Assembly (NCBI RefSeq): GCF_900176305.1
Contig: NZ_FWXH01000013.1
Location: 25,165-89,164, forward strand
Direction of reading: 5' to 3'
Source: Clostridium acidisoli DSM 12555
GTDB taxonomy: Bacteria; Bacillota; Clostridia; Clostridiales; Clostridiaceae
DNA length: 64,000 bases
In this document: piece by piece, positions 8,987 through 18,799 of the stretch
Layout of the letters: the number at the start of each line of letters is the position of its first letter
How positions within the stretch are numbered: the stretch's first letter is position 1
Made by a program: the position numbers and the translations under genes
Notes under the pieces: generated by a model
The model's database searches: none
What the model saw: the letters and a program-made list of their open reading frames with translations, nothing else
What the model was told of the DNA's origin: nothing

Positions 8987-9227
8987 AACATTAACTCTAT
9001 TTATTTAGTATATTTGAGTTCTATAAAATAAATTTAAAGGATATAAAAAGTAATTTTTTGAAACATTGGAATTAAAAAAACACACAAAATAAGACTTATC
9101 AACGCTATAGGTCATGTGCCCAAAATAGCAAAGAGGTAATGTATATAAAAAACAGATTATTTGAAAGATAAAGCGGATAAATATGAGGATAAAAAGCTTT
9201 GGCATTTTATAAAAGAAAATTTACAAC

Positions 9228-9277
9228 TTGCTATAAATTTTTTACTATTGTATAATATGGACTACAATATATAGTGT
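9228..9277 (+). promoter_or_regulatory. nrdDG promoter with NrdR-like box
   Basis: A -35 TTGCTA (9228-9233) and -10 TATAAT (9251-9256) are separated by 17 bp. The 16-mer CTACAATATATAGTGT (9262-9277) matches the NrdR consensus ACACWATATATWGTGT at 14 of 16 positions and covers the expected transcription start, which suits repression by NrdR when dNTPs are sufficient. A clear second box 31 bp upstream, as usually found, is not evident. Confidence 0.65.
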
Positions 9278-9293
9278 TCGGAGGGAATATAAT

Positions 9294-11405
9294 ATGCTAC
9301 ATGTAGTAAAAAGGGATGGCAGAGAGGTCGAGTTTAATTCTGTCAAAATTAGTAATGCCATAAAGGGTGCAGCTGAAGAAATCGGTATCATTATTAAGGT
9401 CAGTGAAGTTTTATCAGTCACACAACAAGTTATAAAACAACTTGAAGAAATGAATTTAGAATACATAACTGTTGAAGAAATACAAAATATAGTTGAAGAA
9501 ACTCTTATAAAAAAAGGATTTAAAGATATAGGGTTTGCATATTCAAACTATAGAAAAGAAAGAACAAAGGTTAGAGACATAAAATCAGATTTGATGAAGG
9601 CAATTGGACAAATAGGCGTTGAGACAGATAGGGATAATGCAAATGTTGGAAACAACTTTAGTTCAAAACTTTTAAGAATAGCTAGTGAATCTAATAAATG
9701 GCACAATCTTGCAAAAATGCCTAAAAGGCTTGCAAAGGCACATGAAAATGGAGATGTGTATTACCATGATTTAGACAGCTACAACTTAACTACTAACTGT
9801 TTACATATACCAACAAAGGAAGTTTTGGAAAAGGGATTTAATACGGGTTACGGATATATAAGACCACCAAAAAGGATAGAATCTGCGGCAGAACTTTCAT
9901 GTATTCTTTTACAATCAACCCAAAATGACATGTTTGGAGGACAATCTCATCCTGATTTTGATAATGACATGGGAGAATTTGTTGAGCCAACGAGACAGCA
10001 AATAAGAAATGAACTTTTAGAGATGTCGGTAGATGAATCAAAGATAGAGGAACTAGTTGAGAAGAAAGTTATAAGGGCTATTCAGCAGGCTATGCAAGGT
10101 ATAGTTTACAACCTTAATACTATGCACAGTAGAGCAGGATCTCAAGTACCATTTTCATCAATAAACCTTGGAATACCAAATGATAAGGATGCAGCACTTG
10201 TATGTGAAATATTCCTTAAAGAGTATGAAAAAGGTTTAGGAAAGGGAGAACAGCCTATTTTCCCTAACATAATATTTAGACTTAAAGAAGGCGTAAATAG
10301 AGAAGAAAATGATCCTTATTTTTATCTATACAAATTAGCTTGCTCAGTTGCGGCAAAGAGAATGAATCCTACATTTATGAATATTGATTCTAGCTTCAAT
10401 AAGAAATATTACGATGAGGGTGTAATACCAGCAACAATGGGGTGCAGAACTTATGTATGCTCAAATATAAATGGAGAAGCAGGAACTAAAGGAAGAGGAA
10501 ATATTGCACCAACAACTATAAACCTTCCAAGAATAGGAATATTAGCAAAGGGAAATGTAGATAAATTTTTTGAACTTTTGGATGTAAGACTTAATTTAGC
10601 AAAAGAAAGTCTTTTAGATAGATATGAAAAACTTAAAAAATTAAGAGTTAAAGATTTACCATTTGTTGCAGGACAAGGTCTAATGAAAGGCGGAGAAGAT
10701 TTATCTCCAGATGACTCTATTGAGCCAATATTAAAGCAAGGAACTTGGGGAATTGGGTTTATAGGACTTGCAGAAACATTAGTAGCCATAAGAGGAAAGC
10801 ATCATGGAGAGGATAAAACTTCAAGAGAACTTGGTGAAAGAATTATAAGATATATTAGAGAGTATACAGATAAGACGACGCTTGAAACAAGACTTAACTG
10901 GAGTTGCTATGCAACACCTGCAGAAGGTCTTAGCGGTAAGTTTATAGTAAAGGATAAGGCCATATTTGGTGAAATACCAGGAGTTACAGATAAAGAGTAT
11001 TATACAAACAGCTATCATGTACCTGTAGGACATCCGATTTCTATAAAGGAAAAAATCGATATTGAGGCCCCTTACCATGCAATGTGTAACGGAGGACATA
11101 TAAGTTATATAGAACTTGATAATTATCCTGATGGAGACACTATAATGGACATAATAAATTATGCATATAAGTGTACAGATATGAGCTATATGGGAATTAA
11201 TTTTCACATAAGGTACTGTAAATCTTGTGGAACCTATCTTTACAATGGAGAACATGAATGTCCAGAATGTAATAGCACAGATATTCAAGGTGTATCTAGA
11301 GTTACCGGATATCTAAGTCTTGATGAAAGATTTGGAATAGGTAAAAGTGGGGAAAGAAGAGACAGAATATCACAAGAAAATGGGAAACATGTTTACAATG
11401 TGTAA
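9294..11405 (+). CDS. nrdD: Anaerobic (class III) ribonucleoside-triphosphate reductase
   Basis: A 703-residue glycyl-radical enzyme that reduces NTPs to dNTPs under anoxia. It has an N-terminal ATP-cone (about 1-90, starting VVKRDGREVEFNSVKI), the central barrel with the active-site region GCRTYVCSN, a C-terminal four-Cys zinc site (CKSCG and CPEC) and the glycyl radical loop RVTGYLS. An ATG follows GGAGGG. The 3' end runs into nrdG, and the pair forms a coupled operon. Full-length; no oddities. Confidence 0.96.
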   Translation: MLHVVKRDGREVEFNSVKISNAIKGAAEEIGIIIKVSEVLSVTQQVIKQLEEMNLEYITVEEIQNIVEETLIKKGFKDIGFAYSNYRKERTKVRDIKSDLMKAIGQIGVETDRDNANVGNNFSSKLLRIASESNKWHNLAKMPKRLAKAHENGDVYYHDLDSYNLTTNCLHIPTKEVLEKGFNTGYGYIRPPKRIESAAELSCILLQSTQNDMFGGQSHPDFDNDMGEFVEPTRQQIRNELLEMSVDESKIEELVEKKVIRAIQQAMQGIVYNLNTMHSRAGSQVPFSSINLGIPNDKDAALVCEIFLKEYEKGLGKGEQPIFPNIIFRLKEGVNREENDPYFYLYKLACSVAAKRMNPTFMNIDSSFNKKYYDEGVIPATMGCRTYVCSNINGEAGTKGRGNIAPTTINLPRIGILAKGNVDKFFELLDVRLNLAKESLLDRYEKLKKLRVKDLPFVAGQGLMKGGEDLSPDDSIEPILKQGTWGIGFIGLAETLVAIRGKHHGEDKTSRELGERIIRYIREYTDKTTLETRLNWSCYATPAEGLSGKFIVKDKAIFGEIPGVTDKEYYTNSYHVPVGHPISIKEKIDIEAPYHAMCNGGHISYIELDNYPDGDTIMDIINYAYKCTDMSYMGINFHIRYCKSCGTYLYNGEHECPECNSTDIQGVSRVTGYLSLDERFGIGKSGERRDRISQENGKHVYNV

Positions 11406-11928
11406 GGATGAAATCAGGCTTGCTGGTGTTATACATGAGAGTTTAAGCAATGGACCAGGGCTAAGACGAGTATTGTTTTCACAAGGATGCAAACATGAGT
11501 GTGAAGGTTGTTTTAACCTCCACACTCATTCCTTTAGCGGTGGTCAGATATTTAAGATAGACAACATTGTTAGGGACATTTTAGAAAATCCAATGTTAAG
11601 AGGGGTAACTTTTTCAGGAGGAGATCCTCTAGAACAAGCAGAAGCATTTGCGGGTATTGCTAAAAAGGTAAAAGCAGCTGGTAAAAACATATGGGTTTAC
11701 ACAGGGTATACATTTGAATATGTTATTGAAAATAGGCATGAAAGGCCAGGCTTTGATGAACTTTTGAAAAACATTGATGTGTTAGTTGATGGAAAATTTG
11801 ATATAAATAAAAAAAATGAGAGACTTAAATTTAGGGGATCAAGTAATCAGAGAATAATTGATGTTAAAAAAAGTCTTGAGAAGTCACAAATTATTGTTTT
11901 AGATTATGACAAAGGGAAAAATTTATAG
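11392..11928 (+). CDS. nrdG: Anaerobic ribonucleotide reductase activating protein (radical SAM)
   Basis: A protein of about 178 residues that installs the glycyl radical on NrdD using S-adenosylmethionine and a [4Fe-4S] cluster. The cluster motif is CKHECEGC (CxxxCxxC), preceded by SNGPGLRRVLFSQG and followed by FSGGDPLEQ. The start overlaps the end of nrdD: ATG codons at 11380, 11392 and 11398 are all possible, and 11392 is chosen because GGGAA lies just before it. The overlap implies translational coupling with nrdD. Confidence 0.92.
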   Translation, partial: FTMCKDEIRLAGVIHESLSNGPGLRRVLFSQGCKHECEGCFNLHTHSFSGGQIFKIDNIVRDILENPMLRGVTFSGGDPLEQAEAFAGIAKKVKAAGKNIWVYTGYTFEYVIENRHERPGFDELLKNIDVLVDGKFDINKKNERLKFRGSSNQRIIDVKKSLEKSQIIVLDYDKGKNL

Positions 11929-11997
11929 GATTCATATAAATATAAGGATATTACAAAGATAATGTAGTATTCTTTATTTTTTTATTATATAGTAAAT

Positions 11998-12030
11998 CAA
12001 ATATAAAATTTAATTTTTATTTTATATTTG
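11998..12030. promoter_or_regulatory. 33-bp AT-only palindrome before the response regulator gene
   Basis: Arms CAAATATAAAAT (11998-12009) and ATTTTATATTTG (12019-12030) are perfect inverted repeats. No T-run follows, so it could be an operator (for example for the downstream OmpR-type regulator) or a weak terminator of nrdDG. Confidence 0.35.
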
Positions 12031-12087
12031 AGCTTTATAATATTAATATTAATATTAGTGAAATATTAAAATAGAGAGGTGAAAAAA

Positions 12088-12765
12088 TTGACAAATAGAG
12101 TGTTAATTGCAGATGATGACAAAGATATAGTTGATATCATAGCTGATACATTAATGGATGAAGGATATTTTGTAAGTTGTGCTTATAACGGTTTACAAGT
12201 TATTGAAATAATGAAAAGCGAAAAAATTAATTTGTTTATACTTGATATTATGATGCCAGAAATGGACGGACTTGAAACGCTACGTCAAATTAAAAAGAAA
12301 ACAGATGCTCCTGTGTTAATACTTAGTGCAAGAGGACGTGATATAGATAAAGTTGTAGGGCTCCAAATAGGTGCAGATGATTATGTTGCAAAGCCATTTT
12401 CTATGGATGAACTTGTTGCAAGAGTTAACGCACATTTAAGGCGTGAACAAAAAAGGGGCAGAACAGAAGAAATTGTAAAAATAGGCAATGTAGAACTTAA
12501 TAAAACAACCTGGCGGGCATTTGTTAATGGTTCACCTTTAGATCTTTCTACAAAAGAATTTCAAATTCTTAGTTATTTATTTGAAAACAAAAACAGAGTG
12601 CTTACAAGAGAACAAATATATGCGGCAATTTGGAAGGATCCTTATGCTGGAGATTTAAACACAGTTACTGTACACATTAAAAATTTACGCTCTAAGTTAG
12701 GCAAGGAAGGCAAACAAATTAAAACAGTATGGGGCATTGGATATAAGTTGGATGGTGATGTTTAA
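12088..12765 (+). CDS. OmpR-family response regulator
   Basis: A 225-residue two-component DNA-binding protein. The receiver domain (about 1-118) has the acidic pocket ADDDKD, phospho-acceptor Asp in LFILDIMMPEMDG, Ser in LILSARG and Lys in DDYVAKPF. The C-terminal winged helix (about 128-222) shows LSTKEFQILSYLFENKNRVL and TVTVHIKNLRSKLG. TTG 12088 is preferred because GAGAGGTG lies about six bases upstream; a GTG nine bases earlier overlaps that ribosome site. Its stop overlaps the start of the histidine kinase. Neighbouring genes suggest control of the RND exporter. Confidence 0.92.
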   Translation: MTNRVLIADDDKDIVDIIADTLMDEGYFVSCAYNGLQVIEIMKSEKINLFILDIMMPEMDGLETLRQIKKKTDAPVLILSARGRDIDKVVGLQIGADDYVAKPFSMDELVARVNAHLRREQKRGRTEEIVKIGNVELNKTTWRAFVNGSPLDLSTKEFQILSYLFENKNRVLTREQIYAAIWKDPYAGDLNTVTVHIKNLRSKLGKEGKQIKTVWGIGYKLDGDV

Positions 12766-14084
12766 TGAAAAAGTCCATTCGGTTTAAGATGTTTATAGTC
12801 CTTATAATGATGTTTATATTTTTTATAGCAACACTTCTATTTAGTTTCTCGATTTTTTATAGATATGATTTTAGATATAATGTAGCTAATGAACAAGTTA
12901 GGTATGGTGATATAGTTTCTATGCTTGCACAAAAATCATCAAAATGTAAAGATGAAAAAAGTATAGAGAGGGTACTGTCTACATATGCTACTAATAAAAT
13001 GCAGGTTGAACTGCTTGATGAAAATGGAAAGGTATTATGGTCGTCAGGAAATTTACCAGCTATGATTAAGATATCAGCAAAGGACTATGTGATTACTGGA
13101 GGAGTAGTTCGGTATGGCATACGTATAAATGGAATATTAATGCCGAGGTTTGAACTATTAAAAGAGTACTCCACAAGATATTTATGGATTGTTTTATCTT
13201 TGTTATTTTTAATATTCTTGCTTATTGCGTTATTCCTTCATTTATCAATTACAAAACCAATTTTTGAACTTTGTAAACGAATGGGGAATAATCCAATAAA
13301 GTTAAAGTTAGAAAAAAAAGATTATAGAGAAGATGAAATAGGCATACTAGAAAAGGGATTTGATGATATGATTATCCGCCTTAAAGATGTAGACAGACAG
13401 CAGCAAACCATGCTGGCAGCTATTTCTCATGATTTAAAGACCCCGCTTACCTCAATTATAACCTATACTGAAAGACTAGCATTAGGAAAAGTTATTGATA
13501 TACAGAGGCAGCAGCATTATTACAAGGTGATTATGAGCAAAGCTAATGATATCCGAAATTTGATTGATAAGTTTCAAGAGGCAGCAATGATTGTAGCTTT
13601 GCAGGATGACGCAGACTATAAAATTGTATGTGCTAAAGAGTTTTGGCAATCTATATTTGAGCCATATATGGAAGAATGGGAAGATGTAGATGCAAAAATT
13701 GAATATGTCTGCAAGCTAAATAGTGAAGATTTTTTAAAGGTAGACAGCGCTTCTATAAAGAGGGTAATAGAAAATGTTATAAGTAATGCTGTAAAATATG
13801 GAGATAAGCCGCTAGTAGTACATACAATCATAGAGAGTTTGGGGGATAAGATCCATATTAGAATTGAAAACAATGGTACAGAAGTTCCTAAAGAAAATTT
13901 ACCATATATTTTTGACCGTTTCTATCGTGTTGAGCCATCAAGATCACGTAAAAAAGGTGGTAGTGGACTTGGGCTTTTTATATGTCGCGAAATTATAGAA
14001 AAGCATGCTGGTAGCATAAGCGCGTATAAACCTGAAGACAATGGCTTTGGAATTGAGATTATAATGCCTAAATATAAATATTAA
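12765..14084 (+). CDS. Sensor histidine kinase
   Basis: A 439-residue membrane kinase. TM1 (about 8-32), an extracytoplasmic domain of about 110 residues, TM2 (about 142-165), a HAMP-like linker, the dimerisation/phosphoacceptor helix with AISHDLKTPLTS (His near 222), and an ATPase domain with VIENVISNAVKYG (N box) and GGSGLGLFICREI (G2 box). The ATG overlaps the response regulator stop (TAATG), showing coupling. A terminator separates it from the RND gene. The signal is unknown, though envelope stress or a toxic amphiphile is plausible given the exporter. Confidence 0.92.
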   Translation: MKKSIRFKMFIVLIMMFIFFIATLLFSFSIFYRYDFRYNVANEQVRYGDIVSMLAQKSSKCKDEKSIERVLSTYATNKMQVELLDENGKVLWSSGNLPAMIKISAKDYVITGGVVRYGIRINGILMPRFELLKEYSTRYLWIVLSLLFLIFLLIALFLHLSITKPIFELCKRMGNNPIKLKLEKKDYREDEIGILEKGFDDMIIRLKDVDRQQQTMLAAISHDLKTPLTSIITYTERLALGKVIDIQRQQHYYKVIMSKANDIRNLIDKFQEAAMIVALQDDADYKIVCAKEFWQSIFEPYMEEWEDVDAKIEYVCKLNSEDFLKVDSASIKRVIENVISNAVKYGDKPLVVHTIIESLGDKIHIRIENNGTEVPKENLPYIFDRFYRVEPSRSRKKGGSGLGLFICREIIEKHAGSISAYKPEDNGFGIEIIMPKYKY

Positions 14085-14131
14085 GTTTTCTTTATATTTA
14101 TTATATTTTTATTTAATTTATGCTCATTAAG

Positions 14132-14171
14132 ATGAATTATACAGAGGTATATTTGTATAATTCATTTTTTT
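14132..14171 (+). terminator. Terminator between the two-component system and RND gene
   Basis: A 12-bp perfect stem (ATGAATTATACA, 14132-14143; complement 14154-14165) followed by six T. The RND gene starts 19 bp later with no room for an obvious new promoter, so partial read-through from the two-component operon is likely. Confidence 0.75.
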
Positions 14172-14190
14172 AATAAACGGAGGAAACAAT

Positions 14191-17100
14191 ATGAAAAACT
14201 TTACTAAATTTTCTATGAAAAATACATTTGTAATATTGCTAGCAGTTATACTTATAGCTATAGGTGGAATTTACTCAGCAATGGGAATAAAAGAGGAAGC
14301 TATGCCTAATATTAGTATACCTGTAGTAACTATTTATACTGTATATCCAGGAGCTAATCCAAGTCAAGTTTCAACGGACGTAACAAAGCCCATTCGTAGC
14401 GCGTTATCTGGAATTGAAGGAATAACGGATATTAAGGGAATATCTAATCAAAATGTTTCTATAATTCAGGCAAATTTTGATTACTCTTCGGATATTGATA
14501 AAGGGTTAAGAGATATTGAAGATGCTATGAATAAAGTAACCTTACCAAGTAGTGCTCAAAAGCCTAATATTGCAAAGATAACAATGGGAAGTTTTCCTGC
14601 AATGACGTATTCAATTCAAAGTAGTAAAAACATAAATGATTTGACTAAATTTGTAAACAACACTCTTGAACCAGGTCTAAATAGTGTAGCTGGGGTATCT
14701 AGCGTTGATGTAAAAGGTTTAAATAATGATAATGTTTACATTAAATTAGATGAACAAAAAATGAAGGATAACAATATAACTCTTCAACAAGTTCAAAATA
14801 TAATTAGTACTAACAATATAACATCTCCTCTAGGAAATAAGGAAATAAATCAAAAAGATTTTGCTGTAACTATGTCTAATGGGTTTAGTAATATAAATGA
14901 CATTAAATCTATTCCAATTATAGTTCAACCTGATACTTCTAAGATTATTGGGGATAGCTTTAGTCAAATTCAACAAGGGATGAATCAGATGGGAACTGCC
15001 ATAGGAGATCTTGGTCAGTCAGTATCTCAAATGGGTCAACAGATGGGAAGTCTTGCAGAAGGAACCAAAGCAGCTACGAATACACTAGGAAATATGATTA
15101 GTAGTAATACTCAATGTATTGGAATATTAAGTGTAATACAGCAGCAGGAAGCTATTATTCTTAATGAACAGACAGTTTTAAGCAATACTAAAGCTACAGC
15201 ACAAGACAAAGAAAACGCTAAAAAGACTATAGAACAAGCTAATTCTGTTATTCAAAGCTCCACAAACTCATTAAAACAAATTTTAGCCTCAGAGCAGGAA
15301 GCAGGGAAGGCGTTAAGCAGTAATGGATCAAGTTCAAAGCCAACAAGTAGTATAAATAATAACAGTAATATAAGTAATGGAAAAAGCACAGGTACCAGCA
15401 GTTCAATAAGTATGGATAATCAAGTAAAGGTAGTTTTTTTAAAGGACATTGCGGATATAAGCAGCGGTTCTGAAGATAATGGTTATTATGTTAGATCAAA
15501 TTATAAGGATGGAATGGTACTTAATATATACAAAACCGATGATTCAAATACAGTTCAATTAGCAAATGATGTGTCAGAGAAGATATCAGATATTTCAAAG
15601 AGTAATAAGGATATAAATTTCAGCAAAATAGATGACTCGTCAAAAACAGTAAAAGATTCGGTTGATGGAATGATGGATGAGGGTATAACAGGTGCAATTT
15701 TTGCAATGATAATTATTGCATTATTTCTTAGAAATTTAAGATCAACAATTATTGCAGTTGTATCTATACCTCTTTCAGTTCTTATAGCACTAATTGTTAT
15801 TCCAAGGTTTGGTATAACATTAAATACAATGTCTTTAGGAGGTATTGCTGTTGCAGTCGGAAGAATTGTAGACGACTCGATTGTTGTAATAGAAAACATA
15901 TATCGAAGGCTAAGCCTTTCAAAAGAAACGGATAATGCTGCATTAATTGAAGAGGCAACAAATGAAGTGGGTTCAGCTATTGCTGCGTCTACAATAACTA
16001 CTGTAGGAGTATTCTTACCTCTAGGCTTTATTTCAGGACTCATAGGAAAAGTATTCGTACCATTTGCATATACAGTAGTAATATGTATACTTGCATCACT
16101 TTTAGTTGCACTTACTGTTGTTCCTGTTATGAGCAGATTTATGTTATCAAGGAGTAAAATTAAACATACTGAGAAAGAAGGAGTAATTGCTCTTGGTTAC
16201 AAAAAAATATTAAATAGTGTATTAAATCACAGAATTGCTGTTTTAATAGTATGTTTTATGACCTTAGTTTTATCATTAGGGTTCCTCAAAAAGATAGGTG
16301 TACAATTTATGCCTACATCCAATAGTAATGTAATAAATGTTAAAATGACAATGCCTGTTGGAACTTCTGCAGATAAAACAAATGAAGAAGCGATAAAATA
16401 TGAAAAATATCTTAAGGGTAGAAGTGATGTTGTGGATGTTGCCAGTGTTATAGGAGATACAAGTAGTAGTAACACTAGTGTTTTATCTAATCAGGCTTCT
16501 AATGTTGGAACTTTTACTGTAGTTTTAAAAGAAAATGAGAATATAGATAAGGCTGTAAATGAATTAAATGAAGAAGCTAAAAAATATAGCAGCAATGGTG
16601 AAATTATGACTGTAACACCAGAGAGCTCTACAGGTACTCAGTCAGATAACGTTCAAGTTGTTATAAATGGAAATAATGTTGATGACATAACAAAGGCAGC
16701 AGGAATAATTACTAATAAACTTAAAAATATGAGCACTTTAAATAATGTAACAAATAATATTTCTGAGAAAAGTCAAAAAATATCAATAGCTGTTGATCCT
16801 AATAAAGCTGCACAAAATGGGATAACGCCTGCTAGTGCTGCACAAATCGTCAAATATTATCTTGGGTATAGTAAAGTAACTACAATTAACGAAGACTCAT
16901 CAAATAATACAAATACGGTTGATGTAATGCTTGGATATAATTCACAAGATATTGACAGCATAGACAAAATAAAAAATTTAGTAATACAAGGTTCAAATGG
17001 TGACGTGAAGATTGGAGATATTGCTAATGTTAATTATGCAGATGGTCCTGCTACAATTTCAGAGCTTGATGGAAATCAATATGCTGAGGTAGATGCAAAT

Positions 17101-17721
17101 ATAGTAGGCAATGATACGAATAAGGTTACTAAAGAAGCGAAAGGTGAGATTGACAGCATAAAGAGATCACTTCCAATAGGGATAACTTATGATCTTCAAG
17201 GTAGTAATAAAAGCATTAGCGATGGATTTTCACAGATGGCAATGGCAATGGTTGTAGCAGTTATGCTTGTTTATATAGTAATGGTTATTACTTTTGGAGA
17301 GCCAATAACGCCTTTTGCAATTTTATTCTCGCTTCCGTTTGCAGGAGTAGGAGCAATTACTGCATTGTATATTGCAAAGCAGCCATTAACAGTATCGGGC
17401 ATGATAGGCATGCTTATGCTTATAGGTATAGTTGTTACTAATGCTATAGTACTTCTTGATAGAGTAAAGACATATAGAGCTAATGGCATGGGGGTTAAAG
17501 AGGCTCTATTAGAAGCTGGAGCTGTAAGATTAAGACCAATACTTATGACCGCTATATCAACAGTAATGGCATTAATTCCGCTGGTACTTGGATTTTCCCA
17601 TGGGAATCTTATATCTCAAGGACTTGGTATAGCAGTTATGGGAGGACTTGTATTTTCCACTATATTAACGTTAATTATAGTACCTGTCATGTACAGTATC
17701 CTAAATGGATTAAAAAAATAA
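14191..17721 (+). CDS. RND-family (AcrB/SwrC-like) exporter with large coiled-coil insert
   Basis: A 1176-residue proton-driven efflux transporter of the HAE type, as in Gram-positive SwrC. TM1 is near the N-terminus, and the second half repeats the fold. Conserved pieces include the N-terminal GIKEEAMPNISIPVV stretch, the cluster around IAVAVGRIVDDSIVVIENI (TM4 acidic residues) and the C-terminal IGMLMLIGIVVTNAIVLLD helix. Residues about 255-410 form an extra Gln/Met/Ser/Asn-rich segment with heptad-like stretches and a low-complexity SSS/NNN linker inside the first extracytoplasmic loop, making the protein roughly 100 residues longer than usual. RBS GGAGG precedes the ATG. Substrate unknown; lipopeptides or detergents are candidates. 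Confidence 0.9.
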   Translation: MKNFTKFSMKNTFVILLAVILIAIGGIYSAMGIKEEAMPNISIPVVTIYTVYPGANPSQVSTDVTKPIRSALSGIEGITDIKGISNQNVSIIQANFDYSSDIDKGLRDIEDAMNKVTLPSSAQKPNIAKITMGSFPAMTYSIQSSKNINDLTKFVNNTLEPGLNSVAGVSSVDVKGLNNDNVYIKLDEQKMKDNNITLQQVQNIISTNNITSPLGNKEINQKDFAVTMSNGFSNINDIKSIPIIVQPDTSKIIGDSFSQIQQGMNQMGTAIGDLGQSVSQMGQQMGSLAEGTKAATNTLGNMISSNTQCIGILSVIQQQEAIILNEQTVLSNTKATAQDKENAKKTIEQANSVIQSSTNSLKQILASEQEAGKALSSNGSSSKPTSSINNNSNISNGKSTGTSSSISMDNQVKVVFLKDIADISSGSEDNGYYVRSNYKDGMVLNIYKTDDSNTVQLANDVSEKISDISKSNKDINFSKIDDSSKTVKDSVDGMMDEGITGAIFAMIIIALFLRNLRSTIIAVVSIPLSVLIALIVIPRFGITLNTMSLGGIAVAVGRIVDDSIVVIENIYRRLSLSKETDNAALIEEATNEVGSAIAASTITTVGVFLPLGFISGLIGKVFVPFAYTVVICILASLLVALTVVPVMSRFMLSRSKIKHTEKEGVIALGYKKILNSVLNHRIAVLIVCFMTLVLSLGFLKKIGVQFMPTSNSNVINVKMTMPVGTSADKTNEEAIKYEKYLKGRSDVVDVASVIGDTSSSNTSVLSNQASNVGTFTVVLKENENIDKAVNELNEEAKKYSSNGEIMTVTPESSTGTQSDNVQVVINGNNVDDITKAAGIITNKLKNMSTLNNVTNNISEKSQKISIAVDPNKAAQNGITPASAAQIVKYYLGYSKVTTINEDSSNNTNTVDVMLGYNSQDIDSIDKIKNLVIQGSNGDVKIGDIANVNYADGPATISELDGNQYAEVDANIVGNDTNKVTKEAKGEIDSIKRSLPIGITYDLQGSNKSISDGFSQMAMAMVVAVMLVYIVMVITFGEPITPFAILFSLPFAGVGAITALYIAKQPLTVSGMIGMLMLIGIVVTNAIVLLDRVKTYRANGMGVKEALLEAGAVRLRPILMTAISTVMALIPLVLGFSHGNLISQGLGIAVMGGLVFSTILTLIIVPVMYSILNGLKK

Positions 17722-17732
17722 ACAGATTTTTT

Positions 17733-17772
17733 AAGTGGCTAGATAAAACATTTATTTAGCTACTTATTTTTA
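17733..17772 (+). terminator. Terminator after the RND gene
   Basis: A 15-bp stem (17733-17747 with 17751-17765, two G-U pairs) and a T-rich tail. Confidence 0.75.
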
Positions 17773-17846
17773 TATAATAATTGCCGTAAAAAGGAATATA
17801 ATATACAATGTTGTTATACTAAATTTTTGAAATTAGGGAGAGTTCT

Positions 17847-18770
17847 ATGAAAAAAATTTTTGGCGTAAATTTATACTTTTTAATATTAGTATTACTTCAG
17901 GTGTTTGGTGGATATATTTTAACTCCATTTGCATCTTTTTTACATGGAAGAATATGGCTTAGTCTATTAGTTACACAGATAGTATTTCTTATATTTCCTT
18001 TATTGATTTATTTAATCGTAACAAGACAGCCGGTGTTAGCTACATTAAGATTAAAAAAGCTTAAGCTTAAATATTTGCCAAGCGTAATAGGAGTATCTTT
18101 TTTAGTGTATCCTATAGCAATTTTTTTAGGCCTTATTACAAATTTATTTTTTAAAAATAATGTGACTGAGGTGCTCCAAAAAATGAATTCTTTGCCACTA
18201 TGGGCATTTGTATTAATCATAGCGTTAACTCCAGCAATATGTGAGGAAATGACTATGAGGGGGATTATACTGTCTGGTTACAATAAAATGGGGACGGCTG
18301 GGGCTGCAATTATTACTGGATTTTTATTTGCTGTATTGCACATGAATCCGCCACAGTTTTTATATACCTTTGCACTTGGAATTATTCTTGTGTATTTAGT
18401 TAGGTTAACTGATTCTATTTTTGCATCTATGATTTGTCATTTTATGTTTAATGGGATTAATGCTTCTATATCTTGGTTTGCAGCAAGACATTCAGTAAAA
18501 GGGAACGATATAACTTCAATGGACCCAATGCTTAGAAATTTTGCTATAGGCTTATATTTTATTCTAGCTGTTATGGCAGTAGTGGGTATTGTATTTGTAA
18601 TTAGACATATTAAAAACATAAGTACAGAAAATGAAACAATACATTTAGATAAAGTGGATGGAACAGTAGCAATAGAAAGTGACAATGTGGTATATAAGTT
18701 TATAGCATATTTGCCAATACTAATAAGTGTGGTATTCTATATAGTATATGCCCTTAACAGGGCTAATTGA
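17847..18770 (+). CDS. CPBP-family intramembrane metalloprotease (CAAX protease/Abi type)
   Basis: A 307-residue multi-pass membrane protein. The three family motifs are present: EEMTMRG (EExxxR), FLFAVLHM (FxxxH) and HFMFN (HxxxN), which line the metal-dependent active site. About eight hydrophobic helices are visible. Members process prenylated or peptide substrates, or act in bacteriocin self-immunity; the target is not evident here. An ATG follows GGGAGAG. Its stop codon overlaps the -35 element of the downstream ileS leader promoter. Confidence 0.85.
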   Translation: MKKIFGVNLYFLILVLLQVFGGYILTPFASFLHGRIWLSLLVTQIVFLIFPLLIYLIVTRQPVLATLRLKKLKLKYLPSVIGVSFLVYPIAIFLGLITNLFFKNNVTEVLQKMNSLPLWAFVLIIALTPAICEEMTMRGIILSGYNKMGTAGAAIITGFLFAVLHMNPPQFLYTFALGIILVYLVRLTDSIFASMICHFMFNGINASISWFAARHSVKGNDITSMDPMLRNFAIGLYFILAVMAVVGIVFVIRHIKNISTENETIHLDKVDGTVAIESDNVVYKFIAYLPILISVVFYIVYALNRAN

Positions 18771-18795
18771 CAAAGAAACTATATTATAATATAAT
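18767..18795 (+). promoter_or_regulatory. Consensus promoter for the ileS leader
   Basis: TTGACA (18767-18772), a 17-bp spacer and TATAAT (18790-18795): a perfect sigma-A consensus, overlapping the preceding gene's stop codon. Confidence 0.85.
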
Positions 18796-18799
18796 GTTA

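Noticed and set aside
9068..9274. Protein-like stretches in the gap before nrdD (for example LINAIGHVPKIAKR and DKKLWHFIKENLQLAINFLL)
   Set aside because: They lie in different frames, have stops, no start or ribosome site, and the second runs through the nrdD promoter. They could be a decayed gene but cannot be supported.
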